Part shown: positions 10,706 to 21,387 of the stretch, piece after piece
Numbering within the stretch: the stretch's first letter is position 1
Layout of the letters: every line of letters starts with the position of its first letter
Origin: Meghimatium bilineatum
Lineage: Eukaryota; Mollusca; Gastropoda; Stylommatophora; Philomycidae
DNA length: 64,000 bases
Direction of reading: 5' to 3'
NCBI GenBank assembly: GCA_034231615.1
Contig: CM067310.1
Span: 5,222,510 to 5,286,509, forward strand
Notes under the pieces: model-generated
What the model saw: the letters and a program-made list of their open reading frames with translations, nothing else
The model's database searches: none
Told to the model about the DNA's origin: nothing
Position numbers and translations under genes: made by a program

Positions 10706-10757
10706 ATCCTTTCAACCGCAGATGATAGTCTAATTTGGTTATGTCACAGCTTTACAA
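10706..10757 (+). repeat. Type C SINE body fragment
   Basis: CCTTTCAACCGCAGATGATA followed by GTCTAATTTGGTTATGTCA resembles part of the type C body (CCTTTCAACCAGCGGACA, TCTAATTAGGTTATATCA). Confidence 0.4.
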
Positions 10758-10767
10758 CTATCAGGTC

Positions 10768-10902
10768 TAGAGCCAGATTTAGACTTGATAAGGGGACTAA
10801 ACTATTTGAGATATGGGGCCCTTCAACAAATAATAAATTTTTAACAAGAATGTGGGGATCCTAAGATATAATTTGTGCAGCTTATAATTAAATCCTGCAT
10901 TG
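10768..10902. mobile_element. 135-bp hAT-type MITE with perfect 8-bp TSD
   Basis: ATCAGGTC flanks it on both sides (10760-10767 and 10903-10910). An 8-bp TSD is the hAT hallmark. The left end reads TAGAGCCAGATTTAGACTTG and the right end in reverse reads CAATGCAGGATTTAATTATA, giving an imperfect inverted repeat. It contains one ACTATTTGAGATATGGGGCC unit, which is the 24-bp unit amplified about 56-fold at 33976-35325. It looks like the unexpanded form of that element. Confidence 0.75.
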
Positions 10903-10983
10903 ATCAGGTCATAGCGGTTCTGGTAATACAGCCATCATATTTTATGTGTTAAATTAGGGTTAATGTGTCTTGCCGAGGTACGA

Positions 10984-11035
10984 CCTCTTCAACCTAAGAC
11001 CGAGATCTATGTTGGTTATATCGTGCTGTGGGTCG
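10984..11035 (+). repeat. Type C SINE body fragment, degenerate
   Basis: ACCTCTTCAACC and TATGTTGGTTATATC keep the spacing of the type C body. Old and weak. Confidence 0.3.
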
Positions 11036-11065
11036 TCATAATCTCCCTATAATCAAAACCTTGCC

Positions 11066-11189
11066 GGTAGTAGTTAATGAGTTTGCCTCTCTTTCGGAGA
11101 GGCGTGCCCCTTTCAACCAGCGGACAAAGTCTAATTAGGTTATATCAGGACACACTACCATAAAATATTAGAGGTAACAAAGACCCCAT
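11066..11189 (+). mobile_element. Type C SINE, 5'-truncated body
   Basis: This is nearly identical over 124 bp to 8108-8231, including GGTAGTAGTTAATGAGTTTG, the GAGAGGCGTG hairpin-like block and AGAGGTAACAAAGACCCCAT. The tRNA-like head is missing, as expected from incomplete reverse transcription. Confidence 0.75.
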
Positions 11190-11850
11190 CAAAGAAAGTG
11201 ACAAAACCTTGCCATAATCATCTTAGTATGATATGTGTATGACCGAACCTTTCTATGTTGAAAGAGTATACAGCTTTTGAATTTTCCACAGCATGACACA
11301 GAAAGAAAATTAGACCTCACAGCTAATTTAGAAATCTCCACTTTCCTCTTAACTTAACAAACATGAATAAAATTGGTCATAACAAACCAAATGTACGTAC
11401 TGTCATTATCTGCCTTCTAAAACTGAAATCGGCAAAGTAATCTCAGAAATCAGCAGTTGTGTCCCTTAGCATGCAAAATTGGAGTGCGTGTTATGTCCCC
11501 TGCGTCACTACTCACTCAAAAATGGCAGACCAAGTCTCACCATAATGACTATGTAGCTCTCAGATTTCGGCTGTAATTGGAAAATGGTTAGAATTAGAAG
11601 GACATCACTTAACCGTGGACGAGAAGAAATCGACAAGGGACAGAAAGAAAAACAGACAGTCTAAATGAGGGCAGCCGAGCTCGAAGAAGATGTCTGAAAT
11701 GACGGTCAACGAGAGTAAGGCTGCCGATCACTGACCAAGACAGTTTCCTGTTGCTTAACCTCTTGATGTCCAAGTTGTCGTCCACTCACTCTTAAAATGT
11801 TGTTTTAAGATGTTGCTCTTGACTGTAATCTAATACATTTAATGCTGTCG
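11190..11850. other. Unassigned stretch
   Basis: Mixed-composition DNA with no open frame, repeat or RNA gene that I can recognise. It leads into the 18/21-bp array. Confidence 0.5.
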
Positions 11851-13010
11851 GTACTAGCGGTATTACCATCGTTAATAGCTGTATTACCATCAATAGCGGT
11901 ATTACCATCAATAGCGGTATTACCATCAACAGCGGTATTACCATCGTTACTAGCGGTATTACCATCAATAGCGGTATTACCATCAATAGCGGTATTACCA
12001 TCAATAGCGGTATTACCATCAATAGCGGTATTACCATCAATAGCGGTATTACCATCAATAGCGGTATTACCATCAATAGCGGTATTACCATCAACAGCGG
12101 TATTACCATCGTTAATAGCGGTATTACCATCAATAGCGGTATTACCATCGTTACTAGCGGTATTACCATCAATAGCGGTATTACCATCAACAGCGGTATT
12201 ACCATCAATAGCGGTATTACCATCAACAGCGGTATTACCATCGTTAATAGCGGTATTACCATCAATAGCGGTATTACCATCGTTACTAGCGGTATTACCA
12301 TCAATAGCGGTATTACCATCAACAGCGGTATTACCATCGTTACTAGCGGTATTACCATCAATAGCGGTATTACCATCAATAGCGGTATTACCATCAATAG
12401 CGGTATTACCATCAACAGCGGTATTACCATCGTTACTAGCGGTATTACCATCAATAGCGGTATTACCATCAACAGCGGTATTACCATCAACAGCGGTATT
12501 ACCATCGTTAATAGCGGTATTACCATCAATAGCGGTATTACCATCAATAGCGGTATTACCATCAACAGCGGTATTACCATCGTTAATAGCGGTATTACCA
12601 TCAATAGCGGTATTACCATCGTTACTAGCGGTATTACCATCAATAGCGGTATTACCATCAACAGCGGTATTACCATCGTTACTAGCGGTATTACCATCAA
12701 TAGCGGTATTACCATCAATAGCGGTATTACCATCAATAGCGGTATTACCATCAAGAGCGGTATTACCATCATTACTAGCGGTATTACGATCGTTAATAGC
12801 GATATTACCATCGCTACTAACGATGTTACCACATCGCGGTGTTACAGTCGAATCTAATGATATTACCGGTATTACCATTGTTACATTCGATGTTACCAAA
12901 GTTCAATCGAGGTGTTACAATCGAACCTTGCGGTGTTGTCATCGTTTCTTGCGTTGTACCTATCAGTGTTACCATCGTACCTGTCGTTGTTACCATTGTT
13001 CCTAACGTTA
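11851..13010. repeat. 18/21-bp minisatellite with decaying right edge
   Basis: Two unit types mix: an 18-bp ACCATCAATAGCGGTATT and a 21-bp ACCATCGTTACTAGCGGTAT plus T, more than 50 units in all. Both lengths are multiples of three, so frames on both strands stay open (DGNTAI, PLLMVI, AVLPSI runs) without a gene. From about 12780 units diverge steadily until the pattern is lost near 13010. Confidence 0.95.
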
Positions 13011-13020
13011 AAATATTTAG

Positions 13021-13377
13021 ATGATTTCCATTCTGTAACATATTATGTTAACATTCTGTAACATTCTGTAACATATTATGTTGCATGCCATAAACTAAAA
13101 ATGAACATACGGTTATATGTACGTGATAATTAAATAACATAATGATGTATGTACGTGACACTGCGGTCCGTGCGTTCGTGATCCGAAAGTGACATAATGA
13201 TGTAGCGACATGGCAGCGTGACTGCTGGTCTCAAAGATTCTTGTCTCAAACATGTACCTTGACGTTCAGGGACTACGAGGAGCATAGAGACATGCAATGC
13301 CAAGACGCCTCAATGTTACAAGACTAAAAGATTCATTCAACAAACAGTCCCTGGTCAGAAAGTTAGACGCAAAATGT
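13021..13377. other. Unassigned stretch
   Basis: It begins with short repeats of AACATTCTGTAAC and ATATTATGTT (13033-13085), then unique-looking sequence up to the 20-bp array. No gene seen. Confidence 0.5.
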
Positions 13378-13505
13378 GCACCACTGAGAACCCATTCGCA
13401 CCACTGAGAACCAATTCGCACTACTGAGAACCCATTCGCACCACTGAGAACCAATTCGCACCACTGAGAACCAATTCGCACCACTGAGATATAACCCATT
13501 CGCTT
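13378..13505. repeat. 20-bp minisatellite, about 6.5 copies
   Basis: The unit is CACCACTGAGAACCAATTCG, with CCCATTCG variants and one CACTACTG. The right edge degrades through GAGATATAACCCATTCG. Confidence 0.93.
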
Positions 13506-13580
13506 CTGAGAAAAACTGGGAAACAGTTCGCGATACCATTTTTGCAGCTAGAAGAAGCAGTTGATGTAACTGTTTGTAAG

Positions 13581-14492
13581 GATGAGGACAGAGGAAGAGG
13601 ACAGAGGATGAGGACAGAGGATGAGGACAGAGGATGAGGACAGAGGACGGGGACAGAGGATGAGGACAGAGGATGGGGACAGAGGATGAGGACAGAGGAT
13701 GGGGACAGAGGATGGGGACAGAGGATGAGGACAGAGGATGAGGACAGAGGATGAGGACAGAGGATGGGGACAGAGGATGAGGACAGAGGATGGGGACAGA
13801 GGATGGGGACAGAGGATGAGGACAGAGGATGGGGACAGAGGACGGGGACAGAGGATGAGGACAGAGGATGAGGACAGAGGATGGGGACAGAGGATGGGGA
13901 CAGAGGATGAGGACAGAGGATGGGGACAGAGGACGAGGACAGAGGATGAGGACAGAGGATGAGGACAGAGGACGAGGACAGAGGACGATGACTGGACGAG
14001 GACAGAGGACGGGGACAGAGGATGGGGACAGAGGATGAGGACAGAGGACGAGGACAGAGGACGAGGACAGAGGATGAGGACAGAGGATGAGGACAGAGGA
14101 CGAGGACAGAGGATGAGGACAGAGGATGGGGACAGAGGATGAGGACAGAGGATGAGGACATAGGATGAGGACAGAGGACGAGGACAGAGGACGAGGACAG
14201 AGGACGGGGACAGAGGATGAGGACAGAGGATGGGGACAGAGGATGGGGACAGAGGACGAGGACAGAGGACGAGGACAGAGGACGAGGACAGAGGACGAGG
14301 ACAGAGGACGAGGACAGAGGACGAGGACAGAGGACGAGGACAGAGGACAGAGGATGAGGACAGAGGATGAGGACAGAGGATGAGGACAGAGGACGAGGAC
14401 AGAGGACGAGGACAGAGGATGGGGACAGAGGACGAGGACAGAGGATGAGGACAGAGGATGGGGACAGAGGATGAGGACATAGGATGAGGACA
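13581..14492. repeat. 13-bp minisatellite, about 70 copies
   Basis: The unit is GATGAGGACAGAG with GAC/GAT and GAGG/GGGG alternation. Thirteen is not a multiple of three, yet no reading of the unit has a stop. Minus-strand frames longer than 300 codons therefore run in parallel (SSSSVLILCPHPL-type repeats). These are not proteins. Confidence 0.96.
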
Positions 14493-14773
14493 TATTCGAT
14501 GATGTATATGTGGAAACTCTTATTTAGAACAAACATTACATACACAAGCTCAACTTAGTGGTCCACAGTCAAACAGCAAAAACATAGTAAACGAAGTAAC
14601 AAAGAAATTGAAGTACATATAGCTGAGTCGGAAGCAACGATTACATGGTTCAGTGGCAAATATATAATACAACAAGATACAACAGTCTGCTAACAGTGAC
14701 TGTATGAATTATGTTCAGTTCTGAAGGCAATGTATGATCTTCTGCAGCCTGAAACAGCCCTTCTTATCACTGA
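14493..14773. other. Unassigned stretch
   Basis: Short unique AT-rich interval with nothing recognisable before the hammerhead-like unit. Confidence 0.45.
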
Positions 14774-14945
14774 TTGAAACTCGTGTGTTTTAATATTGTT
14801 TCATGTGTCTGTCTTGATGAAGGCATTTTGGTCGAAACGTCGATTTCTGTGTGTCATTGTGTGTGTTATCTAGTGTTAGCAAAACTTTATTACCCTTTTT
14901 CTGGATTTACCTGTTGGATTTTAGTTTTGCGCAGTAAGTACAATT
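14774..14945 (+). mobile_element. Penelope-type terminal unit with hammerhead-like motif (proposed)
   Basis: CTTGATGA at 14813-14820 is followed by AGGCATTTTGGTC and GAAACGTC (to 14841). This is the order CUGAUGA-box, stem II hairpin, GAAA, then GUC expected for a hammerhead ribozyme. GTC before the box can pair with GAT after the presumed cleavage site. Downstream, TTTACCTGTTGGATTTTAGT then TTTGCGCAG is shared with 46550-46575, so it is one family. Penelope-like elements are known to carry hammerhead motifs in their terminal repeats. The extra A after the box and the T for C in it leave activity doubtful. Confidence 0.45.
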
Positions 14946-14979
14946 TTTCGATTTTCGGTTAAATTTCGTCCATAGTTCG

Positions 14980-15095
14980 TATGCCACTCTATGGGATGTG
15001 ACAGCCACCTCTACCATAAAACATCCTTAATCCCCTCCTACGTCTTACTTGGTAGGTAACAGTGTTCCTATTCTTTGCCCCCATTTCAGTCATAA
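14980..15095 (-). mobile_element. Type A retroposon fragment, diverged
   Basis: It keeps CTATGGGATGTGACAGCC, the CCTAC...GTCTTAC block, AGGTAACAGTGTTCCTATTC and TTTGCCCCC in A order on the minus strand. Both ends of the element are missing. Confidence 0.6.
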
Positions 15096-15700
15096 TCAAG
15101 GCACGAGCGATTGTGTCTAAATTTGCCATTCGATGGCTACAATAACAGCAATAACCTCCATCCACACATTGGATGAGAATGACAATAATTAAAATATTTG
15201 CAGACGATGCCTAGAATATATTTAACTGTTCAAGAAATCGATTGAAACAGAAAAACTGAACAACCGACTATTTTCATTATTCTATCGAGTTTTCTATGAT
15301 AGACACAAAGAACCGTAACTCATCGTGTCCAGACAAACATTCGTAGCTCATTTATAAGAGTTATTGTTCTTGATGTTCAGTTTCTAAGATTCATACACTT
15401 AACAACGGTTCTGGTGTTGCCCTGTTCGTATTGTCTATCATCCGTTTCATTCAACAATGTTTCCAAATCGTGGATACATTTAACAGACCTGGTGTGGATT
15501 GATTGCGGTCGTTTGGTGGTATACTTTCACACAATTTAATGCAGAACAAAACCGACACGGTAGCCACATGTGTACACAGTTCAAGATTGGCAACACGGCC
15601 ATGTGTACACGTGGACAGACACCTCAGACAGCATACATATTCTTCGAGAATTCCCAGAATACTAAATGCTGAAGCGCATATACTGACTCAGAGAAACAAG
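15096..15700. other. Unassigned stretch
   Basis: AT-rich sequence. A small inverted motif (CCACATGTGTACAC against CCATGTGTACACGTGG) lies near 15563-15616. No recognised gene. Confidence 0.45.
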
Positions 15701-15935
15701 CGCCCGTGTGTTGCTGGGACCCGAAAGGGGAGCAAAGAATAGCAACACTGTTTACGTTCCATGCATGGCGTAAGAGGTGACTAAGGAGGTTATAGGATGG
15801 AGTTGGCTCTCCCATCCTATATAGGGTCAGTGACCCACAACCATGCTGAAGTCGGATGTGTCAGGCCGAAAGGCGCAGATATCGCAGCAATGCTGTAAAC
15901 CATGACACAACGCATTCCCTTCACCGGACTACATC
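15701..15935 (+). mobile_element. Type A retroposon, 3'-truncated
   Basis: It starts at CGCCCGTGTGTTGC and runs through CCCGAAAGGGGAGC, CTAAGGAGGTTATAGGATGG, the TATAGGGTCAGTGACCC block and GGCGCAGATATCGCAGCAAT to ACCGGACTACATCC. The GAGTTTGAGAACG and GAAGAAG end is absent. Confidence 0.8.
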
Positions 15936-16097
15936 CTTCTATACTCCTTGTTCGAGTCGTGGTAAAACTCGCATAATTTTATTACCACCGTTTAAAAAAA
16001 AATGCTTTGACTGACCAGATTCGAGGAAACGCGAGGAGACATGCACCTTAATCCAGATTGGCTCAAAAAGTAAATTGACAACTCGTATCATAGAAAG

Positions 16098-16752
16098 GCG
16101 GTTCTCAGCGTCACAGCACACAGTTCTCAGGGTCACAGCACACGGTTCTCAGCGTCACAGCACACAGTTCTCAGCATCACAGCACACGGTTCTCAGCATC
16201 ACAGCACACAGTTCTCAGCATCACAGCACACAGTTCTCAGCGTCACAGCACACGGTTCTCAGCGTCACAGCACACAGTTCTCAGCATCACAGCACACAGT
16301 TCTTAGCGTCACAGCACACGGTTCTCAGCATCACAGCACACAGTTCTCAGCGTCACAGCACACGGTTCTCAGCGTCACAGCACACGGTTCTCAGCGTCAC
16401 AGCACACAGTTCTCAGCGTCACAGCACACGGTTCTCAGCGTCACATCACACGGTTCTCAGCATCACAGCACACGGTTCTCAGCGTCACAGCACAAGGTTC
16501 TCAGCGTCACAGTACACAGTTCTCAGCGTCACAGCACACGGTTCTCAGCGTCACAGCACACGGTTCTCAGCGTCACAGCACACGGTTCTCAGCGTCACAG
16601 CACACAGTTCTTAGCGTCACAGCACACGGTTCTCAGCGTGACAGCACACGGTTCTCAGCGTCACAGCACACAGTTCTCAGCGTCACAGCACACGGTTCTC
16701 AGCGTCACAGCACACGGTTCTCATCGTCACAGCACACGGTTCTCAGCGTTAC
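16098..16752. repeat. 22-bp minisatellite, about 30 copies, between direct repeats
   Basis: The unit alternates CACGGTTCTCAGCGTCACAG and CACAGTTCTCAGCATCACAG plus CA. ACTCGTATCATAGAAAGGCG at 16081-16100 recurs with one change at 16758-16777, just outside the array. The repeat therefore grew inside, or duplicated with, a longer segment. Confidence 0.95.
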
Positions 16753-16851
16753 ATGGCACTCGTATCATAGAAAGACGTTTCTCAGTTTTTCTGAGCACAT
16801 CACAAGATGAAGACACATTTAGCACATACTGATAACAAGGAACACTGCTTA

Positions 16852-17110
16852 TTTCTCTTCTGTGTCCGTTCTCTAACTCCTGCAAGTATCAGGATGCAGA
16901 CCGGAAAATAGAATGTATTATGGTGTGATTCACAGCTAAGTTACGATATCTACGTCCCTCAATCTGACACATCCGACTTTAGCATAGCTTCTGAGTAAGT
17001 TTGACACTCTATGGAGTGATACAGCCAACTCCACACCTACCCCATGTTAGTCGCCTCCTACAACATACGTGGTGTGTAATAGTGTTGCTATTCTTTGCTG
17101 CACTTGAGAA
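16852..17110 (-). mobile_element. Type A retroposon, diverged, near full length
   Basis: The minus strand runs from GCAGCAAAGAATAGCAACAC through the AGGCGACTAACATGG block and AGTCGGATGTGTCAG to the GGACACAGAAGAG tail. There are many substitutions and the first 25 or so bases are lost. Confidence 0.7.
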
Positions 17111-17254
17111 CCCGGTATCACATTTCCAATTTTCGTGAAATACAGTTCACATCTTTGCATAATCTATCAATGACAGTACTCCAATGTGGACCTCTCAACA
17201 GATAGTAAACACGCCTTTATTCGTGACATTTCTCATTATTGACGTAGATTTCGT

Positions 17255-17345
17255 TGGTGGCTATTTATATACTTGAAGTCGGGTGCCAAAAAACCAAGGC
17301 CGACCAACGAAATTCACGGAAATAATCAAGCAAGACCCTTCTAGG
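17255..17345 (+). repeat. Type E dispersed repeat fragment
   Basis: ATTTATATACTTGAAGTCG, CCAACGAAATTCACGGAAAT and AATCAAGCAAGA align with 22210-22270. Origin unknown. Confidence 0.4.
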
Positions 17346-17856
17346 TCATGTTTACTTTCTGTTGAGAGGTGTTATAGAGCCGTATGGGCCACGATCTACC
17401 ATTTGAACATATGTGATTTAAAAAAAAAAAGTATTCCCCAATATATAGGTCATACTAAAACGCCCCTTGTTATTTCCAACCCCTCCCAGGGAGACGGCGA
17501 CGCCCCTGTTGATAAACAATGGGTTAGGGAGTTCGAAAACTTGATAAAACCGTCTGACAACATCTCTACACCCTGTCATCATCACAAGACTAGACAGTTC
17601 AAAGAGTAAAGTCGTCTGATGGTATCTTCACTGATGTCTCCTGCCCTCGGCCATTATCTTTGCTCCAGTTAAGTCTTCTTTTTCTTCTTGTCTTTCTCCT
17701 ACTTTCTTTTTTCATTCAATAGTAATTCTTCTAGTAAAGTTTATATCCGCAGTGTTATTTCTTTCAGAACTAAAAACGTTTTCTCCCATTTTTTTTATCC
17801 ATAAGTCTATTGTCGTTTCTCTACTTGCGCGGTTAGACGTGAAAATTGATTTATCA
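17346..17856. other. Unassigned stretch
   Basis: A 108-codon frame ends at 17609 without a recognised domain. Pyrimidine-rich sequence follows at about 17670-17800 and may be degraded LINE DNA upstream of the minus-strand tail. Confidence 0.4.
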
Positions 17857-18350
17857 TCATCAGGTGCCATGCCGGCTGGCGTAGGCGATCATGGCTCTCC
17901 ACAGCTCTCTGTCAACAGTATTATGTATCAAAGTCGTTGTTGTTTCCTTGCCGTGCCAGGTTGTTAAACTGTCTAATGTTTTCTCACGTTGTCGCCCTCT
18001 GTTTCTGTTGCCTTCAATTTTGTCTGTTGTGATTATGTTCTCTAAACCTGCCTGTCTCATGAAGTGGCCAAAAAAAAGGAATATTGCCTTTTTCTTATAT
18101 TGTTGATTACGGTCCGTTTCACATTTGACCCTTTGAAAACCTCTACACAAGTTTTTCTGGCAGTCCATGGTATTCTCAGCATTCTTCTGTAGAATCACAT
18201 CTCTGTTGCCTCTAATTTCCCACTTTCCAGTTTGTTTATTGTCCAAGACTCGCACCCATATGTTAGTATAGGGGTTATATAGCACTGCAGAACTCTCTTT
18301 TTCACCTCTAATGACAAGGTCATATTACACAGTATAGAATTGAGTGACGA
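17857..18350 (-). pseudogene. LINE (group c) reverse transcriptase C-terminal fragment
   Basis: Read on the minus strand, one frame gives TPILTYGCESWTINK, then EATEM, a stop, FYRRMLRIPWTARKT and VFKG. After frame changes it gives FFGHFMRQAGLENII, IEGNRNRGRQREKTLDSL and YASRHGT before the stop. It is the same protein region as 25583-26257. After the stop comes TGATGATGATAAAT, the (GAT)n 3' end seen in the other group c copies. One in-frame stop and at least two frameshifts mark it as a pseudogene. Confidence 0.75.
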
Positions 18351-18705
18351 TTTTGTGTTCCGACTATGACACTTTTAATCGCTTGATCTGTAGTGATATT
18401 TTAACGTCTAAAAAAACCCCTTTCATTACTGCGTGTTTTCCTGTTAAGGAGTGCAGGGAGGCTGTTAAGGCTGTAACGTCTAAAAGCGCTGAAAACTCTT
18501 TCAATCCACCTTCTTCTTGGTCTTCCACTGCCTCTTGTTTTTTTGTTTTTTTTCCCCCAATGTTATATTGTATGCTCTTGTTGCTGACCAATACAGATTT
18601 CTTCTCATTAAGTCTGTGTTTTTAAATGTATTTAATGACACAAGTTTTTTCAACAGTTCTTGTAATCTCTTCATTCCTCTCTTGATCTCTTCTTGTTCTA
18701 GGTGA
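18351..18705. other. Unassigned stretch
   Basis: Minus-strand frames of 75-84 codons, rich in lysine and leucine, occur here without a motif I recognise. They may be more LINE sequence upstream of the tail at 17857, but I cannot show it. Confidence 0.35.
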
Positions 18706-18990
18706 CGCCCGGGTGTGTTGCCGGGGCCCGAAAGGGGAGCATAGAATAGCAACACTGTTTACCTTCCACGCATGTCGTAAAAGGCGACTACGGAGGTTAT
18801 AGGATGGAGTTGGCTGTTCCATCCCATATATGGTCAGTGACCGAAAGCCATGCTGAAGTCGGATGTGTCATACCGAAAGGCGCAGATATCGCAACAATGC
18901 TGTAAACAATTTTTACACAACGAATTCCATTTCTACGAACTACATCCGGCTAATCTGCAGGAGTTTGAGAATGAACGCAGAAGAAGAAGA
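18706..18990 (+). mobile_element. Type A retroposon, full length
   Basis: It starts CGCCCGGGTGTGTTGCCGGG and contains CCCGAAAGGGGAGC, CGTAAAAGGCGACTACGGAG, GTCGGATGTGTCATACCG, CTACATCCGGCTAATCTGCA, GGAGTTTGAGAATG and a GAAGAAGAAGAT tail. It abuts a minus-strand LINE tail on its right. I could not define a TSD. Confidence 0.85.
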
Positions 18991-19100
18991 TGATGTTATA
19001 TGTGATACTTTTCTTAAACATCTCATTTCACGAGTAATAAACTCTTTCTTTTTTTTAAAATTTAAATTTGTATATAGTGTCCATGTCAGACATTGACATA
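18991..19100 (-). pseudogene. LINE (group a) tail fragment, cut by type A
   Basis: The minus strand encodes QCLTWTLYTN, KKKKEFITREMRCLRKV and then runs straight into the GAAGAAG end of the type A copy. CLTWTL and REMRCLRK are the group a signature also at 3766 and 30880. Only about 30 residues survive. Confidence 0.6.
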
Positions 19101-19254
19101 TCTCTGGGAATGAGTTTTTTGGGTAACAGTATTTAAAAAAATCTTGTCCGACTCTCCCTTTATGTTGCCGGTCCATTATTGTTTCTTACCTCCCGTATGT
19201 GTGTGTCGTTTGTTTCGTTACATGTCCAAATAGTGCGTACTCTCTTAGCTGGAT

Positions 19255-19815
19255 CTTTCTGTCTCTCTTTGTCTCTCTCTGTTTCTCTCTATCACTCTGT
19301 CTCTTTCTGTCTCTCTCTGTCTCTTTCTGTCTCTCTCTGTCTTTCTCTGTCTCTCTGTCTCTCTTTGTCTCTTTCTGTCTCTCTCTGTCTTACTCTGTCT
19401 CTCTGTCTCTCTTTGTCTCTCTCTGTTTCTCTCTATCTCTCTGTCTCTTTCTGTCTGTCTCTCTCTATCTCTCTGTCTCTTTCTGTCTCTGTCTCTTTCT
19501 GTCTCTCTCTGTCTTTCTCTGTCTCTCTGTCTCTCTTTGTCTCTCTCTGTTTCTCTCTATATCTCTGTATCTTTCTGTCTCTTTCTGTCTCTCTCTGTCT
19601 TTTTCTGTCTCTCTGTCTCTCTCTGTCTCTCTCTGTCTCTTTCTGTCTCTCTCTGTCTCTTTCTGTCTCTCTCTGTCTTTCTCTGTCTCTCTGTCTCTCT
19701 CTATCTTTCTGTCTCTCTCTGTCTCTTTCTGACTCTCTCTCTCTTTGTCTTTCTCACTCTCTCTCTGTTTATCTCTCTCTTTCTGTCTCTCTCTCTCTCT
19801 CTCTCTCTATGCATT
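19255..19815. repeat. CT-rich imperfect microsatellite
   Basis: Mixtures of GTCTCT, CTCTCTCTG and TTTCTGTCTCTC without a single fixed unit. Serine/leucine-rich frames across it are compositional. Confidence 0.93.
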
Positions 19816-20227
19816 TTTCTCTGATAGGCCGTTAACTACCACATCATCAAATTGACAAGAATAGGTCGGTGACATGCTAGTAACCAAAAATGATTCTCAT
19901 TGTATATTTTGTACAACTTTCTTACTGTGGTCTTTTGTCCTATTTAATCACACGCTGCTTTAGTGGATAGCACGGAATGTCCTAGGCTAAAGGAGTAAAC
20001 TCCTACTGAGTATCCGAAGGGCAAACCCAAAGACAACAATGGTGTTTTAAACAATCTTCTAGCATTTCTGAGGTTCTGCTTATTTCAAAGCGTATTGACG
20101 TTAACATATTCTTTCAAACTAGTCAAAAGAGAGGAAAGCGGGTTTACTACAATTGTACAAGGCACTTTCTCCTTAAACCCGCATCGGAAGGCAGTCTGGT
20201 CTGCTCCTTGACCTTCTGTACAAACTC
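19816..20227. other. Unassigned stretch
   Basis: Unique-looking sequence with no recognised feature between two arrays. Confidence 0.45.
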
Positions 20228-20905
20228 AAATGATCATCATTATCATCATCATCATTATTATCCTTAGCAGCATCACCATTATCAACATCATCCGCCTCAG
20301 CATCATCAACATTATCAACATCATCTGCCTCAACATCATCAACATCATCAACATCATCAACATCATCCGCCTCAGCATCATCAACATCATCAACATCATC
20401 AACATCATCCACCTCAGCATCATCAACATCATCAACATCATCAACATCATCCACCTCAGCATCATCAACATTATCAACATCATCCACCTCAGCATCATCA
20501 ACATGATCAACATTATCAACATCATCCACCTCAGCATCATCAACATCATCAACATTATCACCATCATCCGCCTCAGCATCATCAACATTATCAACATTAT
20601 CACCATCATCCGCCTCAGCATCATCAACATTATCAACATCATCCACCTCAGCATCATCAACATGATCAACATTATCAACATCATCCACCTCAGCATCATC
20701 AACATCATCAACATTATCACCATCATCCGCCTCAGCATCATCAACATCATCAACATTATCAACATTATCAACATCATCAACATCATCAACATCATCAACA
20801 TTATCACCATCATCCGCCTCAACATCAACATCATCAACATCATCCGCCTCAGCATCATCAACATCATCATCCATTTCCTCATCATCATCATCATCATTGT
20901 AGTCT
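20228..20905. repeat. CAT/CAA-rich higher-order array
   Basis: ATCATCAAC triplet runs are punctuated by ATCCACCTCAGC or ATCCGCCTCAGC about every 33-48 bases. All spacings are multiples of three. A minus frame therefore reads DDVDDVDDAEVDD-type acidic repeats for 233 codons, and a plus frame reads INIINII. All three large frames come from one repeat. Confidence 0.93.
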
Positions 20906-21216
20906 TCAGTTTAAAAAAATATATTTCAGTCTGTGTTGGTTTTTCCCTGTCTTGAGAACGTCCTATTGATGTAAGCCAATAGACGGTGGTACTGCTAGTA
21001 GAACATAATAGAAAATTATGACTGTCTGCACTTCCACGTGAGTATTATTATTGATTGAAGCGTCTATTCACTATTTATTGAACATACAACTGCTTTTTTT
21101 ACCCTTTTTAATAATATTATATTTACTAAACTTAAAGAGACAAATGATGGCAAAGGGAAAAATGTATTACGTAATATTAGATTGTGACATTTCGAAGTCT
21201 TTAGTAATCATGACTC

Positions 21217-21387
21217 AAAATATGTGATATAGATAGTTGTGATGTCAAAGTTTATGATTGTCTATACTAATCGATATTTGATATAGATAGTTGTGATGTC
21301 AAAGTTTATGCTAGTCTATACTAATCGATATTTGATAGTTGTGATGTCATACTTTATGATAGTCTATACTAATCGATATTTCACTTG
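21217..21387. repeat. 54-bp tandem repeat, 3 copies
   Basis: Units share TAGTTGTGATGTCAAAGTTT, GTCTATACTAATCGATATTT and GATATAGA. The third copy is a few bases shorter. Confidence 0.9.

Noticed and set aside
13363..14545. Proteins of 310-376 residues with SSSSVLILCPHP repeats
   Set aside because: A 13-bp unit without stops keeps all three minus frames open at once. Composition is that of the repeat.
18940..19176. 78-residue minus-strand protein ending in a serine run
   Set aside because: It is a chimera of a LINE tail and the GAAGAAG end of type A.
20173..20955. Acidic Asp/Val/Ala-rich protein on minus
   Set aside because: CAT-triplet array with parallel frames on the other strand. No start context or domain.
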